The notes below the pieces were generated by a model. It had not been told where the DNA came from, ran no database searches, and worked only from the letters and a program-made list of their open reading frames with translations. A stretch of 35,029 bases of DNA, from NCBI GenBank assembly GCA_902802285.1, contig CADCLI010000003.1, forward strand, positions 1 to 35,029, in the 5' to 3' direction. How positions within the stretch are numbered: position 1 is the first letter of the stretch; each line of letters starts with the position of its first letter. The stretch is from an uncultured Bacteroidales bacterium (GTDB lineage: Bacteria > Bacteroidota > Bacteroidia > Bacteroidales > Bacteroidaceae). The position numbers and the translations under genes were made by a program. Below, piece after piece: positions 1 to 11,506 of this stretch.

Positions 1-3572
<3,572 letters not shown>

Positions 3573-4652
3573 TCAGTTGAGCCTTATCCTGCTGATAACA
3601 GGATAGTGGTCACTGTCCTTCTGGGTGCGGTCTATCCATGTGTGCAGGGGGGTGATGTTGCTGCTGCAGAAGATATGGTCTATGCGATAGTACAGCTTGT
3701 ACTCGTGGTAGGTTATGCCCATTCCAACGCCGGATTTGGCGTAAGCATCGGTCATGAAACGGTTGAAAACATGATGGGAGTATGAGAGCGGGGTGTCATT
3801 GAAGTCTCCGCACACAATCACATATTTTGCTGTCTCTTTCCTGGCGCGTTCTGCAATCATTCGTGCCTGCACTGCCCTCTGTGAAGTTGATTCAAGAAGG
3901 TTTTTGAGTACTTTCCGGGATGCTTTGTAGTGTGTGCTGTCGGTAGGGTTCTTGATGAATTTATGATATTCCGAAATCTCGGTGTCCTTAAGCTTGTTGG
4001 ACTGAAGATGGCAGTTATATACGGCCAGTGTGTCACTGCCAACAAGGATTTTCAGATACAGACAGCCGTTGCCGGAGTTTTCAAAGTTAATGGTTTCACT
4101 GCCTGTAACAGGATACTTTGAAAAATATGCCTCGCTCGAAGTAGCTGCTGATATACCTACGTAAGGGTAGATGGAAGTGACTTTCCTGTCACGTGACGCC
4201 TTGTTGATTACATCACGTGGAGCCTCCTGGATGAAAACCAAATCGGCATCAAGTTCCAGGATATAATTCAGTACCGGGTTGTTTAGCGTCCAGTCCTTGT
4301 TGTCGTCTATGCCAAACCCTTCAGTATTGTAGGTGACTACGGTGATATAGGGCTCTTTTACATTGCGTGACTTGGACAGATGCAGTGGGAAATACCGTAA
4401 TGTTGGGACAAGACATATCAGTATGGTTGCCAGCGGTACAAGTGCTCCTTTCTTCCATGTAAGCAGCCATAATATCAGGAACATGATATTGAACAGAAAC
4501 AGAAACGGGAATGCAAGACCTGACAGTGATGCGAACGGCCATTTGCCGATAGGTGCAAGGAGAGAGCCGTAACAGCTGAACACCACCAGCAGCGCTATGA
4601 TGATGTTGACCGCCAGAAGCGGGTAGGCTATTATCTTGGCCAGCAGTTTCAC
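3573..4652 (-). CDS. Membrane-anchored endonuclease/exonuclease/phosphatase (EEP) family protein
   Basis: A 359-residue protein with three N-terminal membrane segments (about 5-28, 40-63 and 68-86) followed by an EEP-fold hydrolase domain (about 100-359). The metal and catalytic residues of the fold are visible: Asn109 in YNTEGF, Glu143 in QEAP, His215 in NCHLQ, Asp283 and Asn285 in GDFNDTP, and Asp348-His349 in SDHYP. The substrate cannot be read from sequence; EEP members cleave nucleic acids, phosphoinositides or sphingomyelin. The topology places the catalytic domain next to the inner membrane. It starts with GTG at 4650-4652, and its first four bases overlap the stop of the preceding rhomboid (GTGA), which indicates translational coupling. 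Rhomboid-rhomboid-EEP is an arrangement I recall from Bacteroides genomes. The family assignment is firm; the substrate is unknown. Confidence 0.85.
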   Translation of the reverse strand: MKLLAKIIAYPLLAVNIIIALLVVFSCYGSLLAPIGKWPFASLSGLAFPFLFLFNIMFLILWLLTWKKGALVPLATILICLVPTLRYFPLHLSKSRNVKEPYITVVTYNTEGFGIDDNKDWTLNNPVLNYILELDADLVFIQEAPRDVINKASRDRKVTSIYPYVGISAATSSEAYFSKYPVTGSETINFENSGNGCLYLKILVGSDTLAVYNCHLQSNKLKDTEISEYHKFIKNPTDSTHYKASRKVLKNLLESTSQRAVQARMIAERARKETAKYVIVCGDFNDTPLSYSHHVFNRFMTDAYAKSGVGMGITYHEYKLYYRIDHIFCSSNITPLHTWIDRTQKDSDHYPVISRIRLN

Positions 4653-5362
4653 TTGACTTTCCTACTGAATAGATTGCTCAACTGTACGTATACCCAGCTG
4701 ACGGGTGCGGTCAGGTCAATGCCTTTGCGCATCAGGCGATAGAATCCCCATCCGGCCAGGACCGACCCCAGATGGGCGGCATCGGTGGCCGGGTTGGCCC
4801 ATGGCAGCAAGGCTATGTCGGTCAGGAGCAGAGTAATGAATATGTACTTGAGCTTTACGTTTCCCAGGAACGGAATAGGTTCGGTGTTGTCCGGGGCCCT
4901 GAATGCCAAGGCTGTGGAAAACGTAAGTATTGAGGCCGAAGCCATGGGCATAGCAGCGGTCCAATCCTTATCCGTTATGGATGGGAACAGACTGAAAACT
5001 GCGGTGAAGACAGCCATCGCCGCCAGACTGCCAATGATGTAAAGCCCCCTCAGACTGTTTGATGTGTAGTATTTCAGGAATACCTTTCCCAGCCAGTAGA
5101 GTATTATGAGGTTGAATATGAGATGCCACATACCCCAGCTGGAGAACATGGCCGTTATCACGGTCCACGGATGATGTATGAGAGTCTGGACATCGCCCGG
5201 ATAGCGGAAAGCCGATTTCACCGCATCATCACTACCCGTTATAATGGTGAATACGATGCCGATAAGCAGCATCAGTATATACATGCCGCCGTTGATGAAC
5301 AGCAGCCTGGTCACCACATCACCTGAACGGAACCTATATGTCAGTTCATCCGGAATGTTCAT
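4649..5362 (-). CDS. Rhomboid family intramembrane serine protease, divergent member
   Basis: A 237-residue polytopic inner-membrane protein with about six membrane segments and the rhomboid topology: a WHLIFN loop motif near residue 85, a Ser segment and a C-terminal His helix. The putative nucleophile is Ser142 in PMASASIL, and the general base is His197 in DAAHLGS. The usual GxSG glycine two residues before the serine is Met here, so the active-site loop is unusual and activity is uncertain. A GTG at 5363-5365 could also start the protein; I prefer the ATG at 5360-5362, which overlaps the upstream stop as TGATG. It is the middle gene of the rhomboid-rhomboid-EEP operon. Confidence 0.82.
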   Translation of the reverse strand: MNIPDELTYRFRSGDVVTRLLFINGGMYILMLLIGIVFTIITGSDDAVKSAFRYPGDVQTLIHHPWTVITAMFSSWGMWHLIFNLIILYWLGKVFLKYYTSNSLRGLYIIGSLAAMAVFTAVFSLFPSITDKDWTAAMPMASASILTFSTALAFRAPDNTEPIPFLGNVKLKYIFITLLLTDIALLPWANPATDAAHLGSVLAGWGFYRLMRKGIDLTAPVSWVYVQLSNLFSRKVK

Positions 5363-6054
5363 CACCAGGTAAACTTGATATGGTTGTCCTTACGCTCCTT
5401 GTGTTTCCAGTATAGCAGGATAAGGAATCCGGTGAGCATTCCGCCAAGATGGGCAAAGTGGGCCACGTTGTCGGCTGCACTGCCTCTGATGCCGAGTCCA
5501 AGTTCCAGAACCACATAACCTATAACCAGCCATTTGGCCTTGATGGGGAACGGGAACGGTATTATGAAAATCTGATTGTCGGGGAACGTCATACCATAAC
5601 CGAGAAGTATTCCGTAGACGGCTCCGGATGCTCCCACAGTTAGTATCTGGTCCAGGTACTGCATCATGGGTATTGTCATGCCGCCACCTACGGCTACAAC
5701 CTCATAATGGGAGTAGACGAGCCAGTAATGGACAAACTGGCAGAGTTCCTGCATAAGTCCGGCGCCTATTCCGCACAGCAGATAGAAAATGAGGAATCTT
5801 TTAGAGCCCCATTGCTCCTCCATTATGCGTCCGAACATCCAGACGGCAAACATGTTGAAGAATATATGCTGGAATCCTTCGTGCAGGAACTGGTATGTGA
5901 CGAGTTGCCATATATGGAAACTGGGGGCCAGGAAGAAATGAAGCCCCAGCAGTTTGTGCAGGTCTATTCCGTATTTGGCCATCGCCAAAGTACCCATCCA
6001 GCAGAGGACGTTGATGATGAGCAGATTTTTGGTTATGGGTGGTAGTTTGTTCAT
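5362..6054 (-). CDS. Rhomboid family intramembrane serine protease
   Basis: A 230-residue rhomboid that cleaves membrane-spanning substrates within the bilayer. All hallmarks are intact: six predicted membrane helices, the L1-loop region (HEGFQHIFFNMFAVWMFG, with the conserved HxxxN) near residues 58-76, nucleophile Ser143 in GASGAVYG and catalytic His202 in AHFAHLGG. The start is the ATG at 6052-6054, about 30 bp downstream of a minus-strand -7 box. It is the first gene of the three-gene minus-strand operon and its stop overlaps the next start. The natural substrate cannot be deduced. Confidence 0.9.
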   Translation of the reverse strand: MNKLPPITKNLLIINVLCWMGTLAMAKYGIDLHKLLGLHFFLAPSFHIWQLVTYQFLHEGFQHIFFNMFAVWMFGRIMEEQWGSKRFLIFYLLCGIGAGLMQELCQFVHYWLVYSHYEVVAVGGGMTIPMMQYLDQILTVGASGAVYGILLGYGMTFPDNQIFIIPFPFPIKAKWLVIGYVVLELGLGIRGSAADNVAHFAHLGGMLTGFLILLYWKHKERKDNHIKFTW

Positions 6055-6083
6055 AATCTAATCATAAACTATGTTACGGGCCA

Positions 6084-6091
6084 CAAAAGTA
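6084..6091 (-). promoter_or_regulatory. -7 box for the rhomboid-EEP operon
   Basis: The minus strand reads TACTTTTG, which fits TAnnTTTG, about 30 bp before the rhomboid start. No clear -33 TTTG is visible. It lies 13 bp from an oppositely oriented -7 box for argS. Confidence 0.45.
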
Positions 6092-6104
6092 GCCATTTTT
6101 TCAG

Positions 6105-6112
6105 TAACTTTG
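6105..6112 (+). promoter_or_regulatory. -7 box for argS
   Basis: TAACTTTG matches TAnnTTTG, 19 bp before the argS start codon. The region at -33 is T-rich without a clean TTG. Confidence 0.5.
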
Positions 6113-6131
6113 CGGTCCATAATACGATAAT

Positions 6132-7961
6132 ATGAAAATAGAGAGTTTGGTAGCTGAAAAGACAGTCGAAGCCATTAAGGCACTCTACGGTCAGGAGATA
6201 GAGACCGGATCGGTCCAGGTACAGAAAACCAAGAAGGAGTTTCAGGGACATCTGACCATTGTGGTTTTCCCGTACCTGAGGATGTCACGCAAGGGGCCCG
6301 AGCAGACCGCAGGTGAGATTGGAGTCTGGCTGATGGAAAATGTTGAAGAGATCAGTTCTTACAATGTGATCAAGGGATTCCTGAATCTGGTAATATCCAC
6401 ATCTGCGTGGGTGGACATGCTGAATGGAATCAATGAGGATCCTCAGTTCGGTCTGACCAAGGCTACTGATGATTCCCAGCTTGTGATGATTGAGTATTCA
6501 AGCCCCAACACCAACAAGCCTCTGCATCTGGGACATGTTCGTAACAACCTTTTGGGAGGCGCTCTGTCAAACGTTATGGCTGCCAACGGCTACAAGGTGG
6601 TAAAGACCAACATAGTCAACGACCGTGGTATCCATATCTGCAAGTCAATGCTGGCATGGCTCAAGTGGGGAAACGGTGCCACACCTGAATCAACCGGTAA
6701 AAAGGGCGATCATCTTATCGGAGATTACTATGTGGAGTTCGATAAGCATTTCCGCGCCGAGGTTAAGAGCCTGCTGCCCGCCAATTACGCTGAACTTGAC
6801 GAGAAGGCTCAGGAGGAGGCCAAGGCCAAGGCCGAGAAGGAGTCACCCCTGATGCAGGAGGCACACGCCATGCTGGTCAAGTGGGAGGCCGGTGACCCCG
6901 AGGTCCGTGCACTCTGGGAGCGTATGAACAGCTGGGTATATGCAGGATTTGATGAGACTTACAAACGACTGGGCGTAAGCTTTGACAAGATATATTACGA
7001 GTCACAGACCTACCTGGAGGGTAAGAAAACCGTGATGGAGGGCCTTGAGAAAGGACTTTTCTTCCGTAAGGAGGACGGCTCCGTATGGGCTGACCTGACC
7101 GAGAACGGACTGGACCAGAAACTGCTGCTGCGCAGTGACGGTACATCGGTCTACATGACACAGGATATAGGTACCGCACAGCTGCGTTTTAAGGATTACC
7201 CTATTGACCGTATGATTTACGTGGTTGGCAACGAGCAGAACTACCACTTCCAGGTGCTTTCCATATTGCTTGACCGCCTGGGATTCAAGTGGGGCAAGGA
7301 CCTGGTACACTTCTCTTACGGAATGGTTGAGCTGCCCGAGGGCAAGATGAAGAGCCGTGAGGGAACGGTAGTCGATGCCGATGACCTGATGGACGAGATG
7401 ATTGAGACCGCACGCGCCACATCGGCCGAACTGGGCAAGCTGGACGGCCTGACCAGGGAGGAGCAGGACGAGATTATGCGTATTGTGGGCATGGGTGCAC
7501 TCAAGTACTTCATCCTTAAGGTCGATGCCCGCAAGAACATGACTTTCAATCCCAAGGAATCAATCGATTTCAACGGCAACACCGGTCCGTTCATCCAGTA
7601 TACCTACGCCCGTATCCGTTCCATCATGCGCAAGGCTGCCGAGGAGGGCATCAGACTGGATGGCAGGATTTATACAGATGACAAATCCCAGATATCCGAG
7701 AAAGAGATTGGTCTTATACAGCTTCTCAACGGATTCAGGGATGTGGTACGTCAGGCGGCTGATGACTATAACCCGTCAGTCATTGCCAATTACTGCTATG
7801 ACCTGGCCAAGGAGTTCAACCAGTTCTATCATGATTTCAGCATAATGCACGAGCCTAGCCGTGAACTTAAGATGTTCCGTCTGGTTCTGGCTCAGAATGT
7901 TGGCAAGATCATCAGACTTGGTATGGGGTTGCTGGGTATTGAGGTTCCGGAACGAATGTGA
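6132..7961 (+). CDS. argS: Arginyl-tRNA synthetase
   Basis: This 609-residue class I synthetase charges tRNA-Arg with arginine in the cytoplasm. The N-terminal Add-1 tRNA-recognition domain spans about residues 1-110. The HIGH-like signature is HLGH at 132-135, preceded by SPNTNKP. The KMSK-like loop is KMKSR at 405-409. The C-terminal anticodon-binding domain runs from about 485 to the end. Length and motifs are normal for the Bacteroidetes enzyme. The start ATG at 6132 lies just behind a TAnnTTTG box. It diverges from the rhomboid operon and is followed by a short heptamer repeat rather than a recognisable terminator. Confidence 0.97.
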   Translation: MKIESLVAEKTVEAIKALYGQEIETGSVQVQKTKKEFQGHLTIVVFPYLRMSRKGPEQTAGEIGVWLMENVEEISSYNVIKGFLNLVISTSAWVDMLNGINEDPQFGLTKATDDSQLVMIEYSSPNTNKPLHLGHVRNNLLGGALSNVMAANGYKVVKTNIVNDRGIHICKSMLAWLKWGNGATPESTGKKGDHLIGDYYVEFDKHFRAEVKSLLPANYAELDEKAQEEAKAKAEKESPLMQEAHAMLVKWEAGDPEVRALWERMNSWVYAGFDETYKRLGVSFDKIYYESQTYLEGKKTVMEGLEKGLFFRKEDGSVWADLTENGLDQKLLLRSDGTSVYMTQDIGTAQLRFKDYPIDRMIYVVGNEQNYHFQVLSILLDRLGFKWGKDLVHFSYGMVELPEGKMKSREGTVVDADDLMDEMIETARATSAELGKLDGLTREEQDEIMRIVGMGALKYFILKVDARKNMTFNPKESIDFNGNTGPFIQYTYARIRSIMRKAAEEGIRLDGRIYTDDKSQISEKEIGLIQLLNGFRDVVRQAADDYNPSVIANYCYDLAKEFNQFYHDFSIMHEPSRELKMFRLVLAQNVGKIIRLGMGLLGIEVPERM

Positions 7962-7964
7962 TTC

Positions 7965-7999
7965 AATTGAGAATTGAAAATTGAAAATTGAGAATTAAA
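7965..7999 (+). repeat. AATTGA(A/G) heptamer tandem repeat
   Basis: Four consecutive 7-bp units of the form AATTGAR, plus a degenerate fifth (AATTAAA), begin 4 bp after the argS stop. A two-unit copy lies directly after the HIT gene at 25654-25667. This is a gene-end-associated intergenic repeat, seen twice here. Confidence 0.7.
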
Positions 8000-8050
8000 C
8001 TTTCCAGTTAGGAGTCCGAAGGACGCGACCGGAGGGAGCTAAGCGACAGT

Positions 8051-8091
8051 ATGGAGCGCTTTTGCAGAGCAAAATAAAAATTGTATTTTTG
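8051..8091 (+). promoter_or_regulatory. Repeat-derived promoter for the RNase HI gene
   Basis: The hairpin TTTTGC-AGA-GCAAAA (8060-8074) supplies TTTG at 8061-8064. This is followed by exactly 19 bp and TATTTTTG at 8084-8091, a complete match to the Bacteroidetes promoter. The start codon is at 8096, so any leader is minimal. The segment from about 8051 resembles part of a palindromic element at 20653-20680 on the minus strand (TTTTGC-GTA-GCAAAA followed by TAAAA), implying the -33 element came in with an intergenic repeat. Confidence 0.6.
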
Positions 8092-8095
8092 GGAT

Positions 8096-8728
8096 ATGTC
8101 ACAAAAATACTATGTTGTTTGGATTGGGCTGAATCCGGGGGTGTATGACTCCTGGGAGGCCTGCCGACAGCAGGTGGAAGGCTGGAAAGGTGCCGTTTAC
8201 AAAGGCTTTGCAACACGGGAGGAGGCCGAAGAGGCCATCAATCAGCCCCCGGAGAATTACATAGAAAAAAAAGCTCCTGAGCATAAGGGAGGCCGGAAGA
8301 AACAGCCAAAACCTCTGCCTCCAGAGGTTATACGTCAGGCGCTTGCAGTGGATGCCGCCTGCAGCGGAAATCCCGGACAGATGGAGTATCGTGCCGTATA
8401 TCTGGGCGATATGGAGGAAAAATTCCATTTCGGACCGATGCTGGGGACAAACAACATCGGCGAGTTTCTGGCCATTGTACATGCTCTGGCACTTTACAAG
8501 AGCCGTGGGCTGGATTGGCCTCTCTACAGCGACAGCCGTAATGCCATCCTGTGGGTCAAGGCCGGAAAATGCCGGACCAAACTGGAACGCACAGCTGGGA
8601 CAGAAGCTGTATTTGAAAGGATAGAGAGTGCCGAGCGGTGGCTCAAGGAGAACAGTTTCAGAAATCCTATCCTGAAATGGGAGACTGACAAATGGGGTGA
8701 AATCCCTGCTGATTTCGGTAGGAAATGA
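8096..8728 (+). CDS. rnhA: Ribonuclease HI with N-terminal hybrid-binding (viroplasmin) domain
   Basis: A 210-residue RNase H that cleaves RNA in RNA:DNA hybrids. Residues 2-50 form the hybrid-binding domain (KYYVVWIGLNPGVYDSW, then KGFATREEAEEAI), a charged linker follows, and the RNase H fold spans about 82-205. Candidate acidic catalytic residues are Asp86 in AVDAACSGNPG, Glu123 in NIGEFLAI, Asp146 in YSDSRNA and Asp198 or Asp206 near the C-terminus. The start is the ATG at 8096. The frame extends upstream to a TTG at 8081, but that lies inside the promoter. The stop overlaps the start of the next gene (ATGA), so the two are translationally coupled despite unrelated functions. Confidence 0.9.
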   Translation: MSQKYYVVWIGLNPGVYDSWEACRQQVEGWKGAVYKGFATREEAEEAINQPPENYIEKKAPEHKGGRKKQPKPLPPEVIRQALAVDAACSGNPGQMEYRAVYLGDMEEKFHFGPMLGTNNIGEFLAIVHALALYKSRGLDWPLYSDSRNAILWVKAGKCRTKLERTAGTEAVFERIESAERWLKENSFRNPILKWETDKWGEIPADFGRK

Positions 8729-10584
8729 GAGTATTCAAGGATAAGTCAAGTCTGCAAAGGAGCCGTTTGTTCATGCTGATCAGGCACTATGTTGTCCTGG
8801 TGCTTGTATTCATGGCCGAAAAGCCCCTGTTTATGCTTTATGCAGACGGCCTGCAGCGTCATTACAGCATAAGGGACTGGATAATGGTCGTGTGGCACGG
8901 TCTGCCCATCGACCTGTCGGTTGCCGGATATCTCCTGCTGCTGCCTTTAGTCATAGTCATCATAGGAATATGGCTGGATTCATTTCCGGTCAAGAGGGTG
9001 ATTCAGGTCTATGATGCCATATCGGCTCTGGTCCTGTCATCTGTCTTCATTGCAGATACCGTTCTCTATCCGTTCTGGGGATTCAAGCTGGATGCATCGG
9101 TACTTTTCTATCTGAAGACCCCCAAGGAGGCCGTGGCCAGCGTTTCCCCATGGATGGTTGTATTGGGAATAGCTGTAATACTGCTTTGGGCATTGTGTAT
9201 ATACCTGCTGCTGATACGCTCTCTTAAACCGGTATCCGTACCTTTCAACAAGGTTCTGATGCGGGTGCCGATAACACTGTTCAATCTGGTCCTGCTTGCT
9301 CCGCTTTTTCTGGCTATACGCGGCGGAATGAGCGAATCCACCATGAATGTGGGACGCGCCTATTTTTCATCGGACCAGTTCCTGAATCATTCTGCGGTCA
9401 ATCCGGGGTTCAGCCTTTTGAGTTCTGTGAGCAAGACAACCCGTTTTGACGAAATGTACAATTATCTGGACGAGAAACGGAGGGCGGAATTGTTCGAGGG
9501 TTTATACAAAACAACCGATGACGATACGGAGATCTTGCTCAACACGGATCGTCCGAATATCCTGGTAGTCGTCCTGGAGAGCTTCGGCGGAGACTTTGTG
9601 CATGCCATAAGCGGTCGTGAAGATGTCTCACCCCGTCTGGACAGCCTTATAGGGGAGGGAGTCTTTTTCAGCAACTGTTATGCCGGCAGTTTCCGTACGG
9701 ACAGGGGCCTGATTTGCATCATGAACGGACATCCCGGACTGCCCAAGACATCAATCATGAAGCTGCCGACCAAGAGTGCCGCCCTGCCTTCATTGCCGGC
9801 CAGCCTGTCTGAGGCAGGATACGAGACTTATTTCATGTATGGCGGTGACATCAATTTCACCAATATGAAGAGCTGGCTTTTTGGAACCGGTTTCAGGAAT
9901 ATCGTTGCGGATACCGATTTCACTCTTGCCCAGCGTCACTCCAACGCCTGGGGCGTGAATGATGACATAACTTTTGACCGACTGCTTAAAGACCTGAAGG
10001 AACGGACTGATTCACTCTGGTTTACCGGATTCCTGAGTCTGAGCAGCCATGAGCCTTTCGATGTCCCTTATCATCGTCTGCCGGACAAAGTAGACAATGC
10101 TTTCGCTTACACGGACAGTTGCCTTGGCGATTTTGTGGATTCGCTCAAGCAGACTCCGGTTTGGGATAATCTTCTGATGGTGATATTGCCTGACCACGGG
10201 TTCCGTTACACCAGGAACGGTCTTTCCAGTGATCCTCATGTACATCATATCCCGATACTCTGGATTGGAGGTGCCGTAAGGGAACCAAAGGTTATTGACC
10301 GGTTGATTGGCCAGACGGATTTGGCCGCTACCTTACTTGGGCAGTTGGAAATCGGTCACAGTGAATATCTGTTCAGCAGGAATGTGCTTTCTGGCTCATA
10401 CTCCTATCCGTTCTCATTCTACACTTACAATAACGGACTCTGTTTCATAGACAGCACAGGGGTGACTCTCTATGACGACGATGCATCGGAGTGTCTGATT
10501 AATGATTCTGATGGCTCGGAGATTCGTCTGGATAGGGGTAAGGCTATCCTGCAGACCCTTTATGATGACCTTGAGGAGCGCTGA
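8725..10584 (+). CDS. LTA synthase / sulfatase-fold phosphoglycerol-type transferase (paralogue 1)
   Basis: A 619-residue inner-membrane protein with about five N-terminal membrane helices (roughly residues 15-215) and a periplasmic alkaline-phosphatase-superfamily domain (about 275-560). Metal and nucleophile sites of the LtaS/OpgB type are present: Glu285 in VVLESFGGDF, candidate nucleophile Thr325 in SFRTDRGL, and Asp490-His491 in LPDHGF. Gram-negative members transfer phosphoglycerol or phosphoethanolamine from phospholipids to glycans or lipids; the acceptor is unknown here. It is coupled to RNase HI by an ATGA overlap. The last 25 bp overlap the 3' end of the convergent acyltransferase gene. 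A second paralogue lies at 16976-18940. Confidence 0.85.
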   Translation: MRVFKDKSSLQRSRLFMLIRHYVVLVLVFMAEKPLFMLYADGLQRHYSIRDWIMVVWHGLPIDLSVAGYLLLLPLVIVIIGIWLDSFPVKRVIQVYDAISALVLSSVFIADTVLYPFWGFKLDASVLFYLKTPKEAVASVSPWMVVLGIAVILLWALCIYLLLIRSLKPVSVPFNKVLMRVPITLFNLVLLAPLFLAIRGGMSESTMNVGRAYFSSDQFLNHSAVNPGFSLLSSVSKTTRFDEMYNYLDEKRRAELFEGLYKTTDDDTEILLNTDRPNILVVVLESFGGDFVHAISGREDVSPRLDSLIGEGVFFSNCYAGSFRTDRGLICIMNGHPGLPKTSIMKLPTKSAALPSLPASLSEAGYETYFMYGGDINFTNMKSWLFGTGFRNIVADTDFTLAQRHSNAWGVNDDITFDRLLKDLKERTDSLWFTGFLSLSSHEPFDVPYHRLPDKVDNAFAYTDSCLGDFVDSLKQTPVWDNLLMVILPDHGFRYTRNGLSSDPHVHHIPILWIGGAVREPKVIDRLIGQTDLAATLLGQLEIGHSEYLFSRNVLSGSYSYPFSFYTYNNGLCFIDSTGVTLYDDDASECLINDSDGSEIRLDRGKAILQTLYDDLEER

Positions 10585-11504
10585 TTAGGGTGTTTGGCCA
10601 GCCATCTCTGATAACCTTCCCAGTCACGCTTCCAACGGTTGTGGGTCCAAAGCCAGAGCTCAGGGCATTCGCGTATATTATCCTCAAGCAGACGCATGTA
10701 CTTTTCGGTCACCTCAAAATCAGGCAGGTCTGCGGTATGCTCATACATAAGCTGCAGATCACAGCGGTAATGGCCTCTTCTGATACGACTCACATGGATG
10801 TACCAGACTGCTGTATCCAGTTTCCTTGACAGACGTTCGGCCCCGGTAAAGACGGGAGTCTTACGGTTCATGAATTCCGTCCAGTAGTGAATGTTCCACC
10901 ACAGGGGGACCTGATCGGCTATCATACCTATCAGGAATATCTTTCCGTCCCGCCGGTACTCAAGCAGCCGGCGCAACACATGCTCCATGGGTATGCTCTC
11001 TGTCCCGAATTTGCTGCGGAGCCTGAGCATGAACAGCTCCATGGTCTCATTTTCAAGCTTGTGGTATACCTGGCACCCCTGTATATTCTCAATATCCTCA
11101 AAGTTGTAAAACAGTGAAGGGGTCCATTCCCAGTTTCCCATGTGTCCCATGTAGCAGATATTTGACTGCCCGTGTTTCAAGAACCCTGCAAGATTCTCAT
11201 GACCTGTCCATACCAGGTGGCGCTCTATCCAGCGTCTGCTGGCAGATACGGTCTTGAGGCTCTCCATGAGCTGGCAAGCAAACTGGTAGTAGAAACGGCG
11301 CTCCGTGCGGCGCAGCCATTTGCGGTCCCTGTCCGGGAATGAGAGGGCCAGATTCTTCTGTACGATTGATTTGCGGTATCTTAGGGGAGGGCAGATGAAC
11401 ATGACGAGCCATGCTATGTCAGAGAACAGATAGAGTATCGGCATGGGCAGGAGTGATATTCCCCAGACGATAGCATACAGAACTGTTGACAGGAATTTTG
11501 CCAT
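10560..11504 (-). CDS. LpxL/HtrB-like lysophospholipid acyltransferase
   Basis: A 314-residue membrane-anchored acyltransferase of the lipid A late acyltransferase family, expected to add a secondary acyl chain to a lipid A precursor or a related lipid. The catalytic HX4E motif is His121 to Glu126 in YMGHMGNWEW, with the family loop IADQVP further on. An N-terminal hydrophobic segment covers about residues 4-36. The frame opens upstream to 11552, but the ATG at 11502-11504 is preferred because the longer form would invade the preceding gene by 46 bp. It is the last gene of a three-gene minus operon, 2 bp after the PAP2 gene. Confidence 0.85.
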   Translation of the reverse strand: MAKFLSTVLYAIVWGISLLPMPILYLFSDIAWLVMFICPPLRYRKSIVQKNLALSFPDRDRKWLRRTERRFYYQFACQLMESLKTVSASRRWIERHLVWTGHENLAGFLKHGQSNICYMGHMGNWEWTPSLFYNFEDIENIQGCQVYHKLENETMELFMLRLRSKFGTESIPMEHVLRRLLEYRRDGKIFLIGMIADQVPLWWNIHYWTEFMNRKTPVFTGAERLSRKLDTAVWYIHVSRIRRGHYRCDLQLMYEHTADLPDFEVTEKYMRLLEDNIRECPELWLWTHNRWKRDWEGYQRWLAKHPNQRSSRSS

Positions 11505-11506
11505 AA

